Positions 1 through 13,059 of a DNA stretch of 64,000 nucleotides are shown here, in pieces. Position 1 is the stretch's first letter, and the number at the start of each line of letters is the position of its first letter. Source of the DNA: Apostichopus japonicus. Lineage: Eukaryota > Echinodermata > Holothuroidea > Aspidochirotida > Stichopodidae. The notes under the pieces are model-generated. The model was not told where the DNA came from, did no database searches, and saw only the letters and a list, made by a program, of their open reading frames with translations. The stretch lies in assembly GCF_037975245.1 (NCBI RefSeq), contig NC_092574.1:10751213-10815212 (forward strand), given 5' to 3'. Made by a program: the position numbers and the translations under genes.

Positions 1-655
1 TTCACAAAAAAATTGTCAGCTCAACCCCAGTGGTCGGGTTCGGACCCCAGACCCCCTGAAAAATAACCCCCCGGACGGGGTAATTTCACCCCATCTAGCC
101 CATGGACCAAACTTTGTCAGAAGGAAGTAGTATGGCTGTACATTACAAAAAAGGCAAAACTGACAAATTTCCTGGTTGGGAAGGGGTTGTCAGACCCCCC
201 ACTAGGTCACCCCAGTCGGGTTGATTTCACCCCATCTAGCCCATGGACCAAACTTTGTCAAAAGGAAGTAGTATTGATGTACATTACAAAAAGTGTAAAA
301 CTGACAAAATTCCTGGTCGGGAAGGGGTTGTCAGACCCCCCCACTAAGTCACCCCCAGTAGGGTTGATTTCATCCCATCTAGCCCATGGACCAAACTTTG
401 TCAAAAGGAAGTAGTATTGATGTACATTACAAAAAGTGTAAAACTGGCAAAATTCCTAGTCGGGAAGGTGTTGTCAGACCCCCACAAAGGTCACCCTCAC
501 CCAACCCCAAAAGGCGAGTTGATTTCACCCCTTCTAGCCCATAGACCAAATTTTGTCAAAAGAAGGTAATATGTCTGTACGTTAAAAAAAAGGAATATCT
601 GACAAAATTGCTGTTCGGAAGGGGTTGTCAGACCCCTACAAAGAGCCCCTACCCA
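1..655 (+). repeat. Left arm: ~142-bp tandem repeat, about 4 units
   Basis: TCTAGCCCATGGACCAAA recurs (with small changes) near 94, 235, 378 and 533. Units carry TGACAAA and GTTGTCAGACCCCC segments. Confidence 0.9.
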
Positions 656-2794
656 GTGTCTTTTACCCATGAACTGAGATGATAAAAATATAAACATAAT
701 TATTACAAAAATAAATATTTAATGATTATATTTATGAGAGGAGATATTCTATGTAATTCAAAAGAGCCTTCAATATGGCCTGCCTTTCTTAATTGCTTCA
801 TCTTTTTTGGTGACAAGCGGTCCAAAGTTGCTAGGCAAGGAAGTGACTGAAACACAATGATGCTCCTGTTTTTGGTCAGTTTAAAACATTTTGATTTTTT
901 TTTACTATAGCACCTAAGTAAAAATTATGGGTAGGCATCCCTGGCCTAATAAACATACTGATATAGATGAGAATCTTGTGGGAGGAGTTTCTCCTGCCTT
1001 TTGCTGGAAATGTTTTAATTCATAAGACAATACATTGACCCTCTTTGTCTTATGTCTGTATTACTGTACAACCTTGCCCACATCCTGTTATGTGACCATA
1101 GTTGGTCCTCCACTTTCACCAAATTGCTCTATTCCCATGTTTTATTCATGTAAAAAATAAGACCTGCTATAGTTAATGGCCTGCAACCCAGTTATCTGCT
1201 TGGTCCCATAATATATGGTGTTACAGCAGAGGTGGAACAAAAAAATATTGGGGACCCTTTGGCATATTAGATATCGTTATTGGAACATTCTTCTAATTTC
1301 TGAAGCCCTTTTCAAATAGTTATAGATATGACAGGTATATAATTGGTTAATCAAAGAAGTTTATTTGGGGGGGGGGGGAGGCTTGACCACTCAATTATAT
1401 TATCGAAGCTGCCCCCCCCCTTCCCCTGCTTCAGCTGTTTTTGTGTTACGAATGCATACTTTCCTTGTGCAATTGTTTTCATTTCATTTTTGGCATTTCC
1501 TTAAATATATATGTATCCTATGGGTTAGATTTCTATAGTAGCTCACATTGTACTATTGCAACCAATAATTAAGTACTCATATTGTTTCTTTTTAAACCTA
1601 CAATTGGTAACATATGCCAGTATAAAGATTATTTGGTTGAAATCAAGGAATATTTACAAAATCTGGAAGTTTAATTTGATTTACATCATAGGTGAAAAGG
1701 CAGTATTCCCCCCCCCCCCCAAAAAAAAAAATAAAAAAAAACCAAGAGCATATTTCAACTATTTGATCTGTATTTAGTGTCTGATTTAGGGGGTGTTGTG
1801 GCGGGTGTACCCTTCCCCTTTCAGACCACCCCAAAAAAGTTGTGTTCCAGACAAGAATGCTGGAAAATAAGTGCATTATTCAAATCGTGCAGACACTACT
1901 TGTCTGAAAAATCAGATATCTGGATTTCCCTTTATTTTTATATCTAATAATTTTCACATTTTGAACCCAAATTTGGCAAATCAATCTTGATCGGGGCTTC
2001 ATAACTGCGGTTTATCTGTCAAAAATCCTGTAACTGGTAAGCTTTACCTTAGCAATTTGTTTACAAATCACACTTTACTTAAAATATTTGCAGAAGAGGT
2101 GGATTGATAAGATGGACACAACAGAATTATGCAAGTGACCTGATGGTGAACAATGACAGAGACGTACTGTATCATAGGAACTAATCAAAAAGACATAGAC
2201 TTTTAAGAATAACCATTTGTATTTTAAAACCTTTAAATCGCATTGTGCCCAATAACAGAAGGGCCTTAAAACTGAGTGAGGCCACATTCGCCATGTTTGT
2301 TCAAATGCAATGTTTGGTGGGGTTCTAGCTGTAACTATTTCCTCTTTTGTGGATGGTATTTCCTAAATTAAATTATCTTGTTAAATAATAATTATTATAG
2401 TTTTCCATGACTGTTTGTCATATTGAAGACACAAGTATGGTAATTTCCAGTCCAAACAACCATGTTGAACAAGCAAACTTATTCTACCAACATGAACTGG
2501 GACTGGTCCTGTTGAAAGCATGTTGTTATTTTCTACATTTTTCATGCAAAGGAATCTGCTTTACAAGTGTAAAAACTTTTCATATTTAACATTTGTTCCT
2601 GGTTCTACATGTATCCATTTCTTGCTTTTACGGTATATATTATGTTACACAAATACAAAAGTGGCCCATGTGACCAGAATGGGTACATCTTTGCTTTCAG
2701 ACCATTTGGTAAGTTTTTCCATGTTTTATAATACAATGTCTTGAATACTTTCTTTAAACAAAATTCTGGTCTATGATTAGATTGCGTGAATTGA
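656..2794. other. Centre of the inverted-repeat element, no gene seen
   Basis: AT-rich sequence with homopolymer runs (G near 1366-1379, C near 1414, C then A near 1711-1740). Only short chance frames are present. No transposase motif was recognised. Confidence 0.6.
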
Positions 2795-3765
2795 ATTGGC
2801 TGGGTGGGGGCACCTTTTGGGGGGTCCAAAAACCCCTTCCCGACCAGCAATTTTGTCAGATTTTCCTTTATTTTAATGTACAGACATACTAATTCCTTTC
2901 GACAAAGTTAAGTCTGTGGGCTAAGATGGGGTGAAATCAACCCGCCTTTTGGAGTGGGTGAGGGTGACATTTGTTAGGGTCTGACAACACCTCCCCGACT
3001 GGGAATTTTGTCAGTTTTACTTTTTGTAATGTACATCCATACTACTAACTTTTGACAAAGTTTGGTTTTGCCAAAGTTTGGTCCATGGGCTAGATGGGGT
3101 GAAATCAACCCGACTGGGGGTGACCTAGTGGGGGGTCTGACAACCCCTTCCCGACCAGGAATTTTGTCAGTTTTGCCTTTTTTGTAATGTACAGCCATAC
3201 TACTTCCTTCTGACAAAGTTTGGTCCATGGGCTAGATAGGGTGAAATTAACCCGACTGGGGGTGACTTAGTGGGGGGTCTGACAACCCTTTCCCAACCAG
3301 GAATTTTGTCAGTTTTGCCTTTTTTGTAATGTACAGCCATACTACTTCCTTCTGACAAAGTTTGGTCCATGGGCTAGATGGGGTGAAATCAAATCTTTTG
3401 GGGGGTGGGTCAGGATAAACTTTGTGGGGGTCTGACATCACCTTCCCGACCAACAAGTTTGTCAGTTTTTCCATTTTTGTAACATACTACCATGCTACTT
3501 CCTTTTGCCAAAGTTTGGTCCATGGGCTAGATGGGGTGAAATCAACCCGACTGGGGGTGACTTAGTGGGGGGTCTGACAACCCCTTCCCGACCAACAAGT
3601 TTGTCAGTTTTGCCTTTTTTGTAATGTACAACCATACTACTTCCTTCTGACAAAGTTTGGTCCATGGGCTAGATGGGGTGAAATTAACCCGCCCGGGGGG
3701 TCTTTTTCAGGGGGTCTGGGGTCCGAACCCGACCACTGGGGTTGAGCTGACAATTTTTTTGTGAA
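2795..3765 (-). repeat. Right arm: inverted ~142-bp tandem repeat, about 6 units
   Basis: This is the reverse complement of the left arm. TTTGGTCCATGGGCTAGA recurs near 3060, 3202, 3344, 3500 and 3640, with a diverged copy near 2908. It has more units than the left arm, so the arms have changed copy number independently. Confidence 0.9.
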
Positions 3766-4024
3766 TGACCTAGATGGTCTAAGTAACTTTAAGGGGTCAA
3801 ACCTTCTGGGCTAAATGGGGTGAAATCATATGGGACAGGCTCTTGGCTTAACTCATACACAAGATGCAAACCAAATTTCATTACGGATGCAGTCCGTCTA
3901 GCTATTCATTTCGAGAGAAAAAAGTAAAAACTACTTTCGGTCATATATAGTAACAAATTGTGACATGGTTAGACAGGCGCCTTGCGACGAATTTGCCAAG
4001 GGAGGGGCAAAGCTTGTTCCCAAA

Positions 4025-4143
4025 CTTTCTAATTGTAGCGCCACCATAAGTTGGCTCGAAGCGCAAAAGAAAATTTTGGCCGAAAATGCCCCCCAGATCG
4101 CTGGAAATGGCACTTCCAAGGCCTTGTAAGTTGCATCTAAGCA
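4025..4143 (+). repeat. Diverged copy of the MITE hairpin core
   Basis: It contains AGCGCCACCATAAGTTGGCT and, 30 bp on, CCCCAGATCGCTGGAAATGG, then GGCCTTGTAAGTTGCAT. This matches the module seen at 31.1, 31.9, 40.75, 41.1 and 63.1 kb. A C-rich stretch ending in a reversed catgggcggcgatc (4290-4305) resembles a MITE end. No matching left end was found. Confidence 0.7.
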
Positions 4144-4824
4144 TTTTCTATTCTGAAATTACTTCGATATCATAAAAAAATACAAAACATATGCTTAAAA
4201 AAAACTATGCCATCAAATATTGGGGGGGGTATTAGATACTATATCCCCCACCTAAAATATCGGGGGGACATGTCCCCCCCCGTCCCCCCCATGATCGCCG
4301 CCCATGATTGTTAATATTAGTGTTTACAAGGGTCCAAAAATCAGGAACCGAGTACCCGAGAGCTATTACCCATCGGGTATCTGGGTATCCGGGTACCCGG
4401 GGAAAAAATTACCCTTGTGTATCGCGATTTACAAGAAACTACATATTGGGTGCTATACTAAATGAATTATATTCTCCTCTGACAATGTTTTCATGTCCAA
4501 ATAGGTGTAAGATAAGGTATGAAACCTTCCTCAACAATTTATATTTACTTTTGTTTCTGTCATTAACTTGTTAATAAATTAACATCACTACTAACATCGC
4601 AATGCAGCCGCTACTTATGCTTGCTCTCCCATATAAATATCCAATTTAGCTCTTAAACAGTTTGAAATACTACTATCTATTATGCAAGCCCAGGGTTTGC
4701 ACAGTTAGCCACACAATTGCGTGATTCCCACAATATGATCACATTTGGAATAAACGTTTAGTTAAAAACCACTTGCAATTATTATTTTTTAGTTATCCTG
4801 TTTATACCCGTGCAAACACTATAA

Positions 4825-5068
4825 GGAGATATTGCCACACTGGCCAGAGTCCTTAGTACATAAGATGTTTGGCGATATTGCTTTGTATTCCCTCCTAATT
4901 TCAATTTGATTGAGTTGCACTATCGAGGACAATGCCTTTGGATAATGGTACTGGGGGGAAGTGGTGTTCTGGGTAGGCCTATAATTAATCCTACCCAGAT
5001 GTGGCAGGGACTCTCTCTAGGAGGGCATATTGAGGGACACTTTACCATTACAGAAGGTATTGTGCCTG
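4825..5068 (+). repeat. 240-bp direct repeat, copy 1
   Basis: Nearly identical to 7313-7553 (GATATTGCCACACTGGCCAG at the start, TACCATTACAGAA near the end). The two copies bracket the degenerate array at 6.36-7.12 kb. Confidence 0.9.
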
Positions 5069-6195
5069 AGCGAAAAGAGACTCCAAAGTCTTTAAAGGAG
5101 CATTTTGTGTTGGTTTTCAATATTTGGTACTCCTTTTTTATCCCATAACAATGTTGCTTATTAGCTTGACTTGTCCTGTTTCAGGTCCAATAATATTACA
5201 ACAAACATTGTCAATTTTACATTTTTGGAACTTTGACTTTGACCCAAATCACATCAAGTTTTCATATCAAATTCTTGCAATCTGTGCGATCCAATCCATT
5301 GCATGTATTGTTAGCACTTACTGTAAGGCTCAAAACCTAAGTACTTCGAACTATCATGATCGATCAACCAAAACTCATTAAAATATGTCCTCAAACTTTG
5401 CATGTTGCACTAAATAGATTAACATGTAACAAGACTCTAGTTTCTGGGTTCTTTCATTACAGCTCAAAGTCATATGGTGTTGCTTATTTGTGTTAATTAA
5501 TTTTTAATAACAAATAACTAGTGCAAGGTATCCCAGGGATTCCATAGGGCTTGTAACTCAAAATGTAAATGAACTGTACAATAGAGAGGGCTATTTCCAG
5601 TTGTTATGTAATCATTTTAAAGATCAATAGCACAATTACATTATGCAAGGTTTACCATTAGTATGGTGAAATTTATATCTTCTAGTTCAATATAAGGGGA
5701 GGGAGGGAGGAATACCTTAAAAAATATATGTTTAATCTATGTTGCATATTTATAGCTGATTTGGAGGTATACTGTACAGAAAGTCCAAATGTATCTCTCA
5801 ACTACCTATCCTCCTTTAAAGCTAAATTTAGGTCACAATGAGGCCACATGTTCTGTGAAAAAAACATAATACATGCAGGGGAGGGGGGGGGTATGCTCTG
5901 TGACAAAAAAACATAATACATGCAGGGGAGGGGGGAGGAGGATAATACATGGACAACTTTTATAAATGTTTAACATGTTGCTCTTGCAATTCAGGAGAGT
6001 ACAAAAATAAAGGGTCACTGAAGGACAGTATACAGGAAAAATGAGGTAATGAGACCATAATTCCTTTATGTTAATTCTGTGACAACAGACAAAAACAGAA
6101 TACTGCAGTGTTCTCTTTTTATGGTACTTTAGAATGTAGTCAGGGTTGAGGATCCAGACTTGGGGAAAGACCCATTTTTTCACTTGTTCTTTTGT
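5069..6195. other. No gene recognised
   Basis: AT-rich. A 50-bp G-rich segment is duplicated near 5865-5940 (ACATAATACATGCAGGGGAG twice). Confidence 0.5.
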
Positions 6196-6200
6196 AAATT

Positions 6201-6290
6201 AATTTACTTTCTTTGTAAAGCGCTTTGAGCAGTAACTTTTGTTTACTGATTTGGCGCTATATAAGTCTCATTATTATTATTATTACTAAA
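6201..6290 (+). mobile_element. SINE/LINE 3' tail fragment
   Basis: TTGTAAAGCGCTTTGAGCAG followed by GGCGCTATATAAGT and an (ATT)n tail. This arrangement is common at the 3' ends of retroposons in invertebrate genomes. Only the tail is recognisable. Confidence 0.6.
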
Positions 6291-6359
6291 GGGGAGCTCA
6301 TTAGAGCCTTAACATGAGAGCAGTGAAGGTTAATCAACAGTTGGGGTGATCAATACAAA

Positions 6360-7120
6360 ACATGTTTGGAGATACTCTCACACTAGTGTCTCAATACATA
6401 AAATGTAAAGTGATATTGTCACACCGGTATGTGTCTCAATGAATTACTATTCATGATCACAATTTGGCCATGTTCTCAATACATGACTTGCATGAGGATA
6501 TTGTACAAATTTAATGATCACACTGGCTTTTGTCTCTCTTTACTGTCAGTCTACAGAACATGTTTGAAGATACCGGGACAATGAACTGTGTTCAAAACAT
6601 GAATAAAAATATTGTCACACTGGCCCGTGTCAATACATTTAACTTCAGTGTTGTCATTCTGGCCTTTGTCTTTAAGAACAACATGTGAGGAGATATCATC
6701 ATAATGGTCATTGTCTAAATACATGGATGGAGATATTGTCACATTTGCCAATTCTCAACACTGGCATGTGTCTCAACACATTAAAATTATAATGACATTC
6801 TATTATCTCAATACACTCACATGTATCAGAGATAAATTGTCACAATGGTTTAATTGTCTCTATACACTAACATGCATATTGATACTGCCACACTGGCCAG
6901 TGTTTGAATACAACATGTATGGAGGTATTTTAACACTGACCTGTAACTCAATGCGCGTCTCTACAATACTGTCACAATGGCCATTGTATCTAACATGTAT
7001 CCATCCTTGGGTATGTTGTCACACTGAGCTTTGTCTCTAAACATAACCTGTACAGAGGTGCTGTCACACCGGCCAGTGTCTCAACACATGCATAGCAGGT
7101 ACAGCAATAGGACCATTATC
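6360..7120 (+). repeat. Degenerate ~55-60-bp tandem array
   Basis: GATATTGTCACACTGGCCAG-like and GTGTCTCAATACAT-like words alternate a dozen or more times with drift. The same words occur at the start of the flanking 240-bp repeats, so those repeats are probably part of the same unit family. Confidence 0.75.
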
Positions 7121-7129
7121 ACAAGTGTT

Positions 7130-7291
7130 GTTTTTTTGTTATTTCTCATTTCCTAATTTTTGTTAAGGTTGCTAGCTTTGTTAAACATTTATTATTTGTC
7201 TTTCTAGTACCCTGTGTATATATGCTTAATTATACTTAACTATGTATTTGTACTTGCATGCATACACAAAATAAATCAAATCAAATCAGTG
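7130..7291 (+). mobile_element. Possible non-LTR retroposon 3' tail
   Basis: T-rich stretch ending AAATAAATCAAATCAAATCA, a short-repeat tail typical of some LINEs. No coding part was found. Confidence 0.35.
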
Positions 7292-7312
7292 CCTAAATAG
7301 GTAGAATGTAAG

Positions 7313-7553
7313 AAGATATTGCCACACTGGCCAGAGTCCTTAGTACATAAGATGTTTGGCGATATTGCTTTGTATTCCCTCCTAATTTCAATTTGATTGA
7401 ATTGCACTATCAAGGAAAATGCATTCAGATAATGGTACTGGGGGAAGTGGTGTTCTGGGTAGGCCTATAATTTGTCCTACCCAGATGTGGCAGGGACTCT
7501 CTCTAGGAGGGCAGATTGAGGGACACTTTACCATTACAGAAGTATTGTGCCTG
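7313..7553 (+). repeat. 240-bp direct repeat, copy 2
   Basis: Second copy of 4825-5068, about 2.49 kb downstream in the same orientation, with small substitutions and one-base indels. Confidence 0.9.
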
Positions 7554-9170
7554 GAAAATTCTTGGTAATTTGACAATCAACCTCAAAAAGCTGCTTTAAC
7601 ATATTTCAGTGATGGACTTTGCTCCTTCACATGATATTTATGCAGTGTAAGAAAATGAAAAGTTGATGACCAGTGCAATGTACAAGTCCTAACAGAAATT
7701 GGAAAAGCAAATGTACTTAAATGCCTATTATTCTTAATTTTCTTGCAATGATAAAATATCTGGTAAAACTTCATTTGATTTCAAGAATTAACATGACATT
7801 TATTGGGAGGATTAACAGTAAAAGGACTGCTAAGCATTGACAAGTTATAATTAACCTTCATCTCAATTAAGTCTTAATCCATAGTAAACAAAGCAATAAT
7901 GGAGGACCATTCAAGTTACTTCCTGTTTGATTCAGTCTTAGACAGCAGATTTACACCATATAGTTTAAAGTGGTCCATTGTAGTGTGAACTAATATCCCG
8001 CCACACCCACTCACCCCCTAGCTGGATCCGCCCTGATATAGTGACAATGTTTATGCATTAAATGGAAACTTAACAATTTCAGGCATTATACTGTATGCAA
8101 CTGTCATTAGACATATATCAGAGACATGTAAATCAAGTCAAGGATCCTATACAACTGATAATTTGGTGAGGAACTGAATTTAGTAAACATACACATTAGC
8201 AAAGTGGCAGAAGATATACTTCAGTATGCTATAGGCCTCTACCAAATTTATTTCTTGCTTTCCCTATTGTTCAAGTGTTTATATTTTCAAGCACTCAAAA
8301 AAAATATGTTACAAACATTCAAATGCTAAAATCCACAAGTTAGACTAACAACTTACATTTAATGATTAGAATATCACATAGGTTTGCTATGTCTTGTTTT
8401 TTGCATAAAAGGCAAAAAATAACCAGTTAGCAGCTTTTAATGAAACCCTTCCATACAGTACTTGCAAATATAAAATATAGCTCAAAGCATTCCCTAAATT
8501 ATCGGGGTACTAATTATGGCTAACCTCAAAGTAGAACTAAGTTTAAGCTGGGAGGCACTTTATTGCAAAACACAGAATGGAATATTTTAACCATACTGAA
8601 GTACATTTAAAGCGATTTGAAAGAACAAAATGTAAAACGTGGAAAGTTTCTTATATACTTATTCAGTTAATTTTCATTTATTTGCTTTTCATTGTTTTAA
8701 TTGCTATTTTTATTTATTATTATTATTTTATTTATTTAATTAATTATTTGTTATTTATTTATTACTATTTTTTTTGGGGGGGGGGGCAGGTTGTCTGAAC
8801 CCCAAGAATCCCCTGTTTGTACAGGTATGTTATGTACTGTCTCATGTAGTATTTTGAAACAACTGAATAATAACAATGATTAAACACTACTCCAATCCTT
8901 GAAGAAACTTTATCAATTAAGAAGGAATTGGATCAATGAATCAATTTGTTGTTGATACTACCTTTACCAAATCCTGCACCCATAGTTCTGAAGGTTATTT
9001 TTCCATTTTGAAGAAGATTACTGATAGCTTTACAAATGATTTGTAAATTATTAACTACAGGAAAAAAGTTAAAAACTCATACAGTTGTAATTCTTCCCTC
9101 CTATAAGGATAACACTATTGATACTGCTTTGCAGTTCACATAGACCCTGTATACTTTCCAACTGATTTAA
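7554..9170. other. No gene recognised
   Basis: AT-rich unique-looking sequence. 8680-8772 is a TTTATTTA-rich tract followed by a poly-G run. Confidence 0.5.
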
Positions 9171-9174
9171 TCCA

Positions 9175-9545
9175 AAATACTGTGCCCCCCCCCCCCCCAA
9201 GGTCCACATCTCTGCAAATACTAAATTCAAATGATTCAATTAGCACTGGGAAATGACCAATAAACATTGCAACATCTTACATCAAGGGCCTTATAAAATC
9301 CAAAACATTCCAAAAGGGGAGGTGGACACCCTACCCCCCCCCCCCTTGGACCACTCCCCCAAGTTTCCCTACCTGCAGATATTAACTTCAAATATGCAAT
9401 GACTTGTACTGAGAGAGAACCAGTAAATATTGCATCTAATTGCTACAAAAATTCCAAACATTTCTTAAAGGGGAAAGGGGGAACCCTTTGTCCACTACCC
9501 CCCCCCCCTGGCCCCACTCTCAGACACCAAATTTTACTACCAACA
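9175..9545. repeat. Degenerate ~160-bp repeat with poly-C runs
   Basis: Three diverged units share AAT..CAAATA.TGCAAT, ACATTCCAAAAGGGG and a C run (near 9184, 9335, 9498). Confidence 0.5.
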
Positions 9546-12500
9546 GCTTCCCAAATGACCCACTTAAGCAACAAAGACATCTCTTCAACCCTTTCCATGT
9601 AATTTACCATGAAGTTTTCCCATTTCTAGTTACTAAATCAACTGTAATTATAATTTTTCTACAGTAGGGTGTGATTATATAACTTCTCTGTATGTGTGGA
9701 TATATTATGACTTTTACCTCTCCCTGACTTCTGTAGCTCTCACCTCCCCCATTTATTTTGGTTTCTAACTAGGCCATACACAACAGTCAGTCTCATCATC
9801 TATAGCGTCCCCCCCCCCCACCTGGAAAAATATGTACGCCCCAGTAGGAAAACTACATGAAAAAATTGTAAGCATTGCTTGACAGAGCTGGGAATTAAAC
9901 TGATACCTCATTTTCTACTTCCCTTACCAATATTTTTAAATTCAGTTTGTCATACAATTTTGTTGCTATAAAATAATGTACAGATTTACTACATGCTAGT
10001 GAGTTCATTCTAAAATCCTGCATATTGGTGAAATGTGAAACCTATAACACCAACATCTATCTTGATCACATTTTCTATTGCATAAATATTTGTACTTTGT
10101 CAATCAATTTCAACATATCCACTCTGGGACATGTTGAAAAAGTGTAATTAAATTCTACAAGTTGCATATGAAATTGTGTGAGTAGATTAATAAATTGTAA
10201 AGGTCCATTCCCAAATGTTGTTTATGACAAATAGCACTCAGTTATTCAGCAGAATGTACTAAGACACTTTTAATTTTAAGCTGATGTTTTGCTTTGATAT
10301 GTCACAATAATAGAGCATTTTTGTGCAATTCAGAATACTCAATCTTCTAGCCTTTATAGGTATGTTCATTTAAGCTATGCTCAATGTCATGAATGCATTT
10401 TTAATGAATTAAGTGCTGAAGTCAACTCCTCAGTGTAGTTCTCATTGGTAATGTTACCTTCTTTATTATAAACTTCTTTACACTGCCCAAAATCTTTTGC
10501 CTTCATATCAACACTAAATCAACCTAGTATTAAATGCAGCCTTTTTCCTTCACAGATTTTGTGTGACCTTGCAAACTGGAGGCAATACAGTCATATTATG
10601 AATTTTATTCAATTAGTCAATGTATAGATAAACTTAGACATCCAAAAGTTGAAAGCTTGAAAAATCCATAGATATGGTATGTATAGCTTTCTGAATATAG
10701 CACAATGTTACTTATGAGCAATTGTTTCAAAACCCATTTTACAAGGTGTTAAATGGTTGAGAAATGCACCTAAAATCTGAACACACAAAGTCCCTGTAAC
10801 CTCCCGCAAAAGCCTTTCAAATGGTTTGACTATACACCACTCAAATGCCACCACTCTTGGCAAAACATTTTCAGGTGAATTCATGTCCATACTACTTGAT
10901 TATTTGTGCATGCATCAATAACAATTAAAGGTGACTTACCAGAGTATATCTATAGCCAATTGTGGGTAGTCAGCCATTCATAATTGATGACCAATGGAAT
11001 TCTCAGTTTGTAACAAATTTCTGCCACGGCTGTGTAATACAAACAAACATTTTTCAATGCAATATCCATAACTATATTCTCAGTGATGTACATACAAAAT
11101 TATATTCCAATGATGCATACAGTTTTTGTAATAATGCAAGACCCCTAAATGTTAAGTCCTTTGCCTACTGTAACAAATTACTGAAGTATTATACTAAATA
11201 AACAATAATAGTTTGCTGTTACTGGCTTGGTGATCAATGGTTTTCCCTGCTCAATGAAACATACTTGAGTTAATAAAGCAAACTATTGTTTTATGCAATA
11301 TTGTGCTCTGTACTTCTGCAAACAAAATATTCAAGTTAAGTAGCCAGACATATGAAAAAGAATTGGTAATTACTTGATGAAGAGATTCTTGGCCCCACAA
11401 AATTAACCATTTGGAGGTAAGAAAATATGAATTACTTAAAATGATAAATTGATGAATCTCTGCAAATCATTGGAGCTCCCTATTAATCAAAGTGCCTACT
11501 TCGCCAAAGTGTTCAATAGGCCTTATTACATACTTAATAAAGATAAGAGGAACACTCACCATCACAGATTCAAAATGATCCCATACTTTCTTGTATATTT
11601 TTCGTGGCAGTTCCATGCAATTAGTGTACAAATTACACTAATCTTTTCCTCAATTACCAGTGCCCGAGGTTTTCGAGTTACGATTTGTATTGAAGAACCG
11701 ATGTATTTATAAATGCCTTAGTTAAAGCCTACATTCTGGAAATTTAATTGATTATATTTGCAAGCTATGTTACTAGTTACAAATAAATCATGACCAGTTG
11801 TATCATTGTTGAATGTGTATCATTCGTTTACCAACCTAAGCCAAGTGCAGACATGATGCAGGCCTATATATGGCGAGGACAAAAAAGTGTTGAAAATACC
11901 ACACTAGTGTCTAGGATATACATCAAATGTAACATGTTACAGTAATGACATTACTTCTATCTCTTTACTGCACACCAATGCCAGTTCTCACCAATTACCG
12001 ATTCAGGATAAACATTTTTTCTCTGCTGTATGGATCTATCAAACAATGACTTTTGGAAAGCACTTGATATAAAGTTGCTAAAGAAGTTATAACACTTTGC
12101 GTTGTAACTTGAAAATTTACCAGATCACTCTAGGCATGGTAGAGCATAGGTGCTAAGGTTGTGGGGAGACAGGTAAGCAAGGATGCAGAGTAAATACATC
12201 CTTTTCCCTCTGTCATTATTCCAACAGCACAATTTCTACACTGCATTGAAAGCAATAGTTTGGGGCAGATTAGAACTGCACAAGGCAAAATGGTGGCAGT
12301 AATTAAGAACCTGCCCAAGTTCAGTCAAGCGTGAAGGTCAATTGTATGGAGGTGTGTGAACAGGCATTAACAAAGAGGGGTTGTCAGAGAGATGTTTCAG
12401 CCTGATAGTTGCATTGAAAATGTACAGTGTCCTTACGGGGTACTGAATTTGTTCCCCGTAAGGAATGTGTACCCTGTAAGTAATGCTGATACTCGTATAG

Positions 12501-12618
12501 TACCCCATAAGGTATCAAACTTGAACACACCCATGCACACGCACACACACACGCCATCACCATCACATAGATTCCTTCGGCCTTTGGCAAGGAATCAATA
12601 AATTGTTAAATATCCTAC
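9546..12618. other. No gene recognised
   Basis: AT-rich. A 60-codon minus-strand frame at 10708-10890 and another at 12130-12318 have no recognisable motifs or convincing splice context. It may be intronic to the gene implied by the 12.6-17 kb candidates. Confidence 0.4.
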
Positions 12619-12714
12619 CTGTAGTGAAGGATTTGTGTAATCTCTTCAATTGGTTTTCCCAAGACTCTGTATCAGATTCCATATCACTTTCACAGTCCTC
12701 CTCATATGGATCAA
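12619..12714 (-). CDS. Candidate exon of an unidentified gene, acidic/Ser-rich (copy b)
   Basis: The candidate is 96 bp between acceptor GTTCCAG and donor GTAGGA. It enters with two bases and leaves with one. It encodes DPYEEDCESDMESDTESWEN followed by QLKRLHKSFTT. It aligns with the candidate at 16875-16972 in both DNA and protein (TGAGGA, TGTGAAA and GAATCTGA in register), and shares phase and acidic character with 14033-14137. I do not recognise the protein. It could be a cassette exon of a nuclear or scaffold protein. Confidence 0.5.
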
Positions 12715-13059
12715 CTGGAACAAAAAAAATTATAAATGCTATGAATGGTATCTGTTGCAGAATTAGGCATAAACCCAAGAGGTAATTGAATTGCCACTGG
12801 TAGTAGTTTTACTTAAGTGTAATCTTTTTTGGCAAACTGGTATTGAAAAATCCCAATCTGCTCTTCTCTAGCTATGGTGGTTCACACAATATAGCTATCT
12901 CTAGTTGATCTTAGCATCATATGACCAATTCTTCAGCATCAATTTAAGACACAGTACGGTACTTTACTGAGTATTTGCTAGTGTGACTACAACTATGACT
13001 TGAGCAGAAGGAAAAGAAACAGGTCTATGCAGTCATGCTTGTGTGTATGGATGTATATG

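Larger units (their letters stand above)
1..3765. mobile_element. Giant foldback-like inverted-repeat element
   Basis: The first bases of the window are the exact reverse complement of the sequence ending at 3765, including a seven-A run and the following CCCCAGTGGTCGGGTTCGGA. Both arms are tandem arrays of a ~142-bp unit containing CATGGACCAAACTTTGTC. A 2.1-kb centre without coding signal separates them. The left end is cut by the window edge, so no target duplication can be read. Confidence 0.75.
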
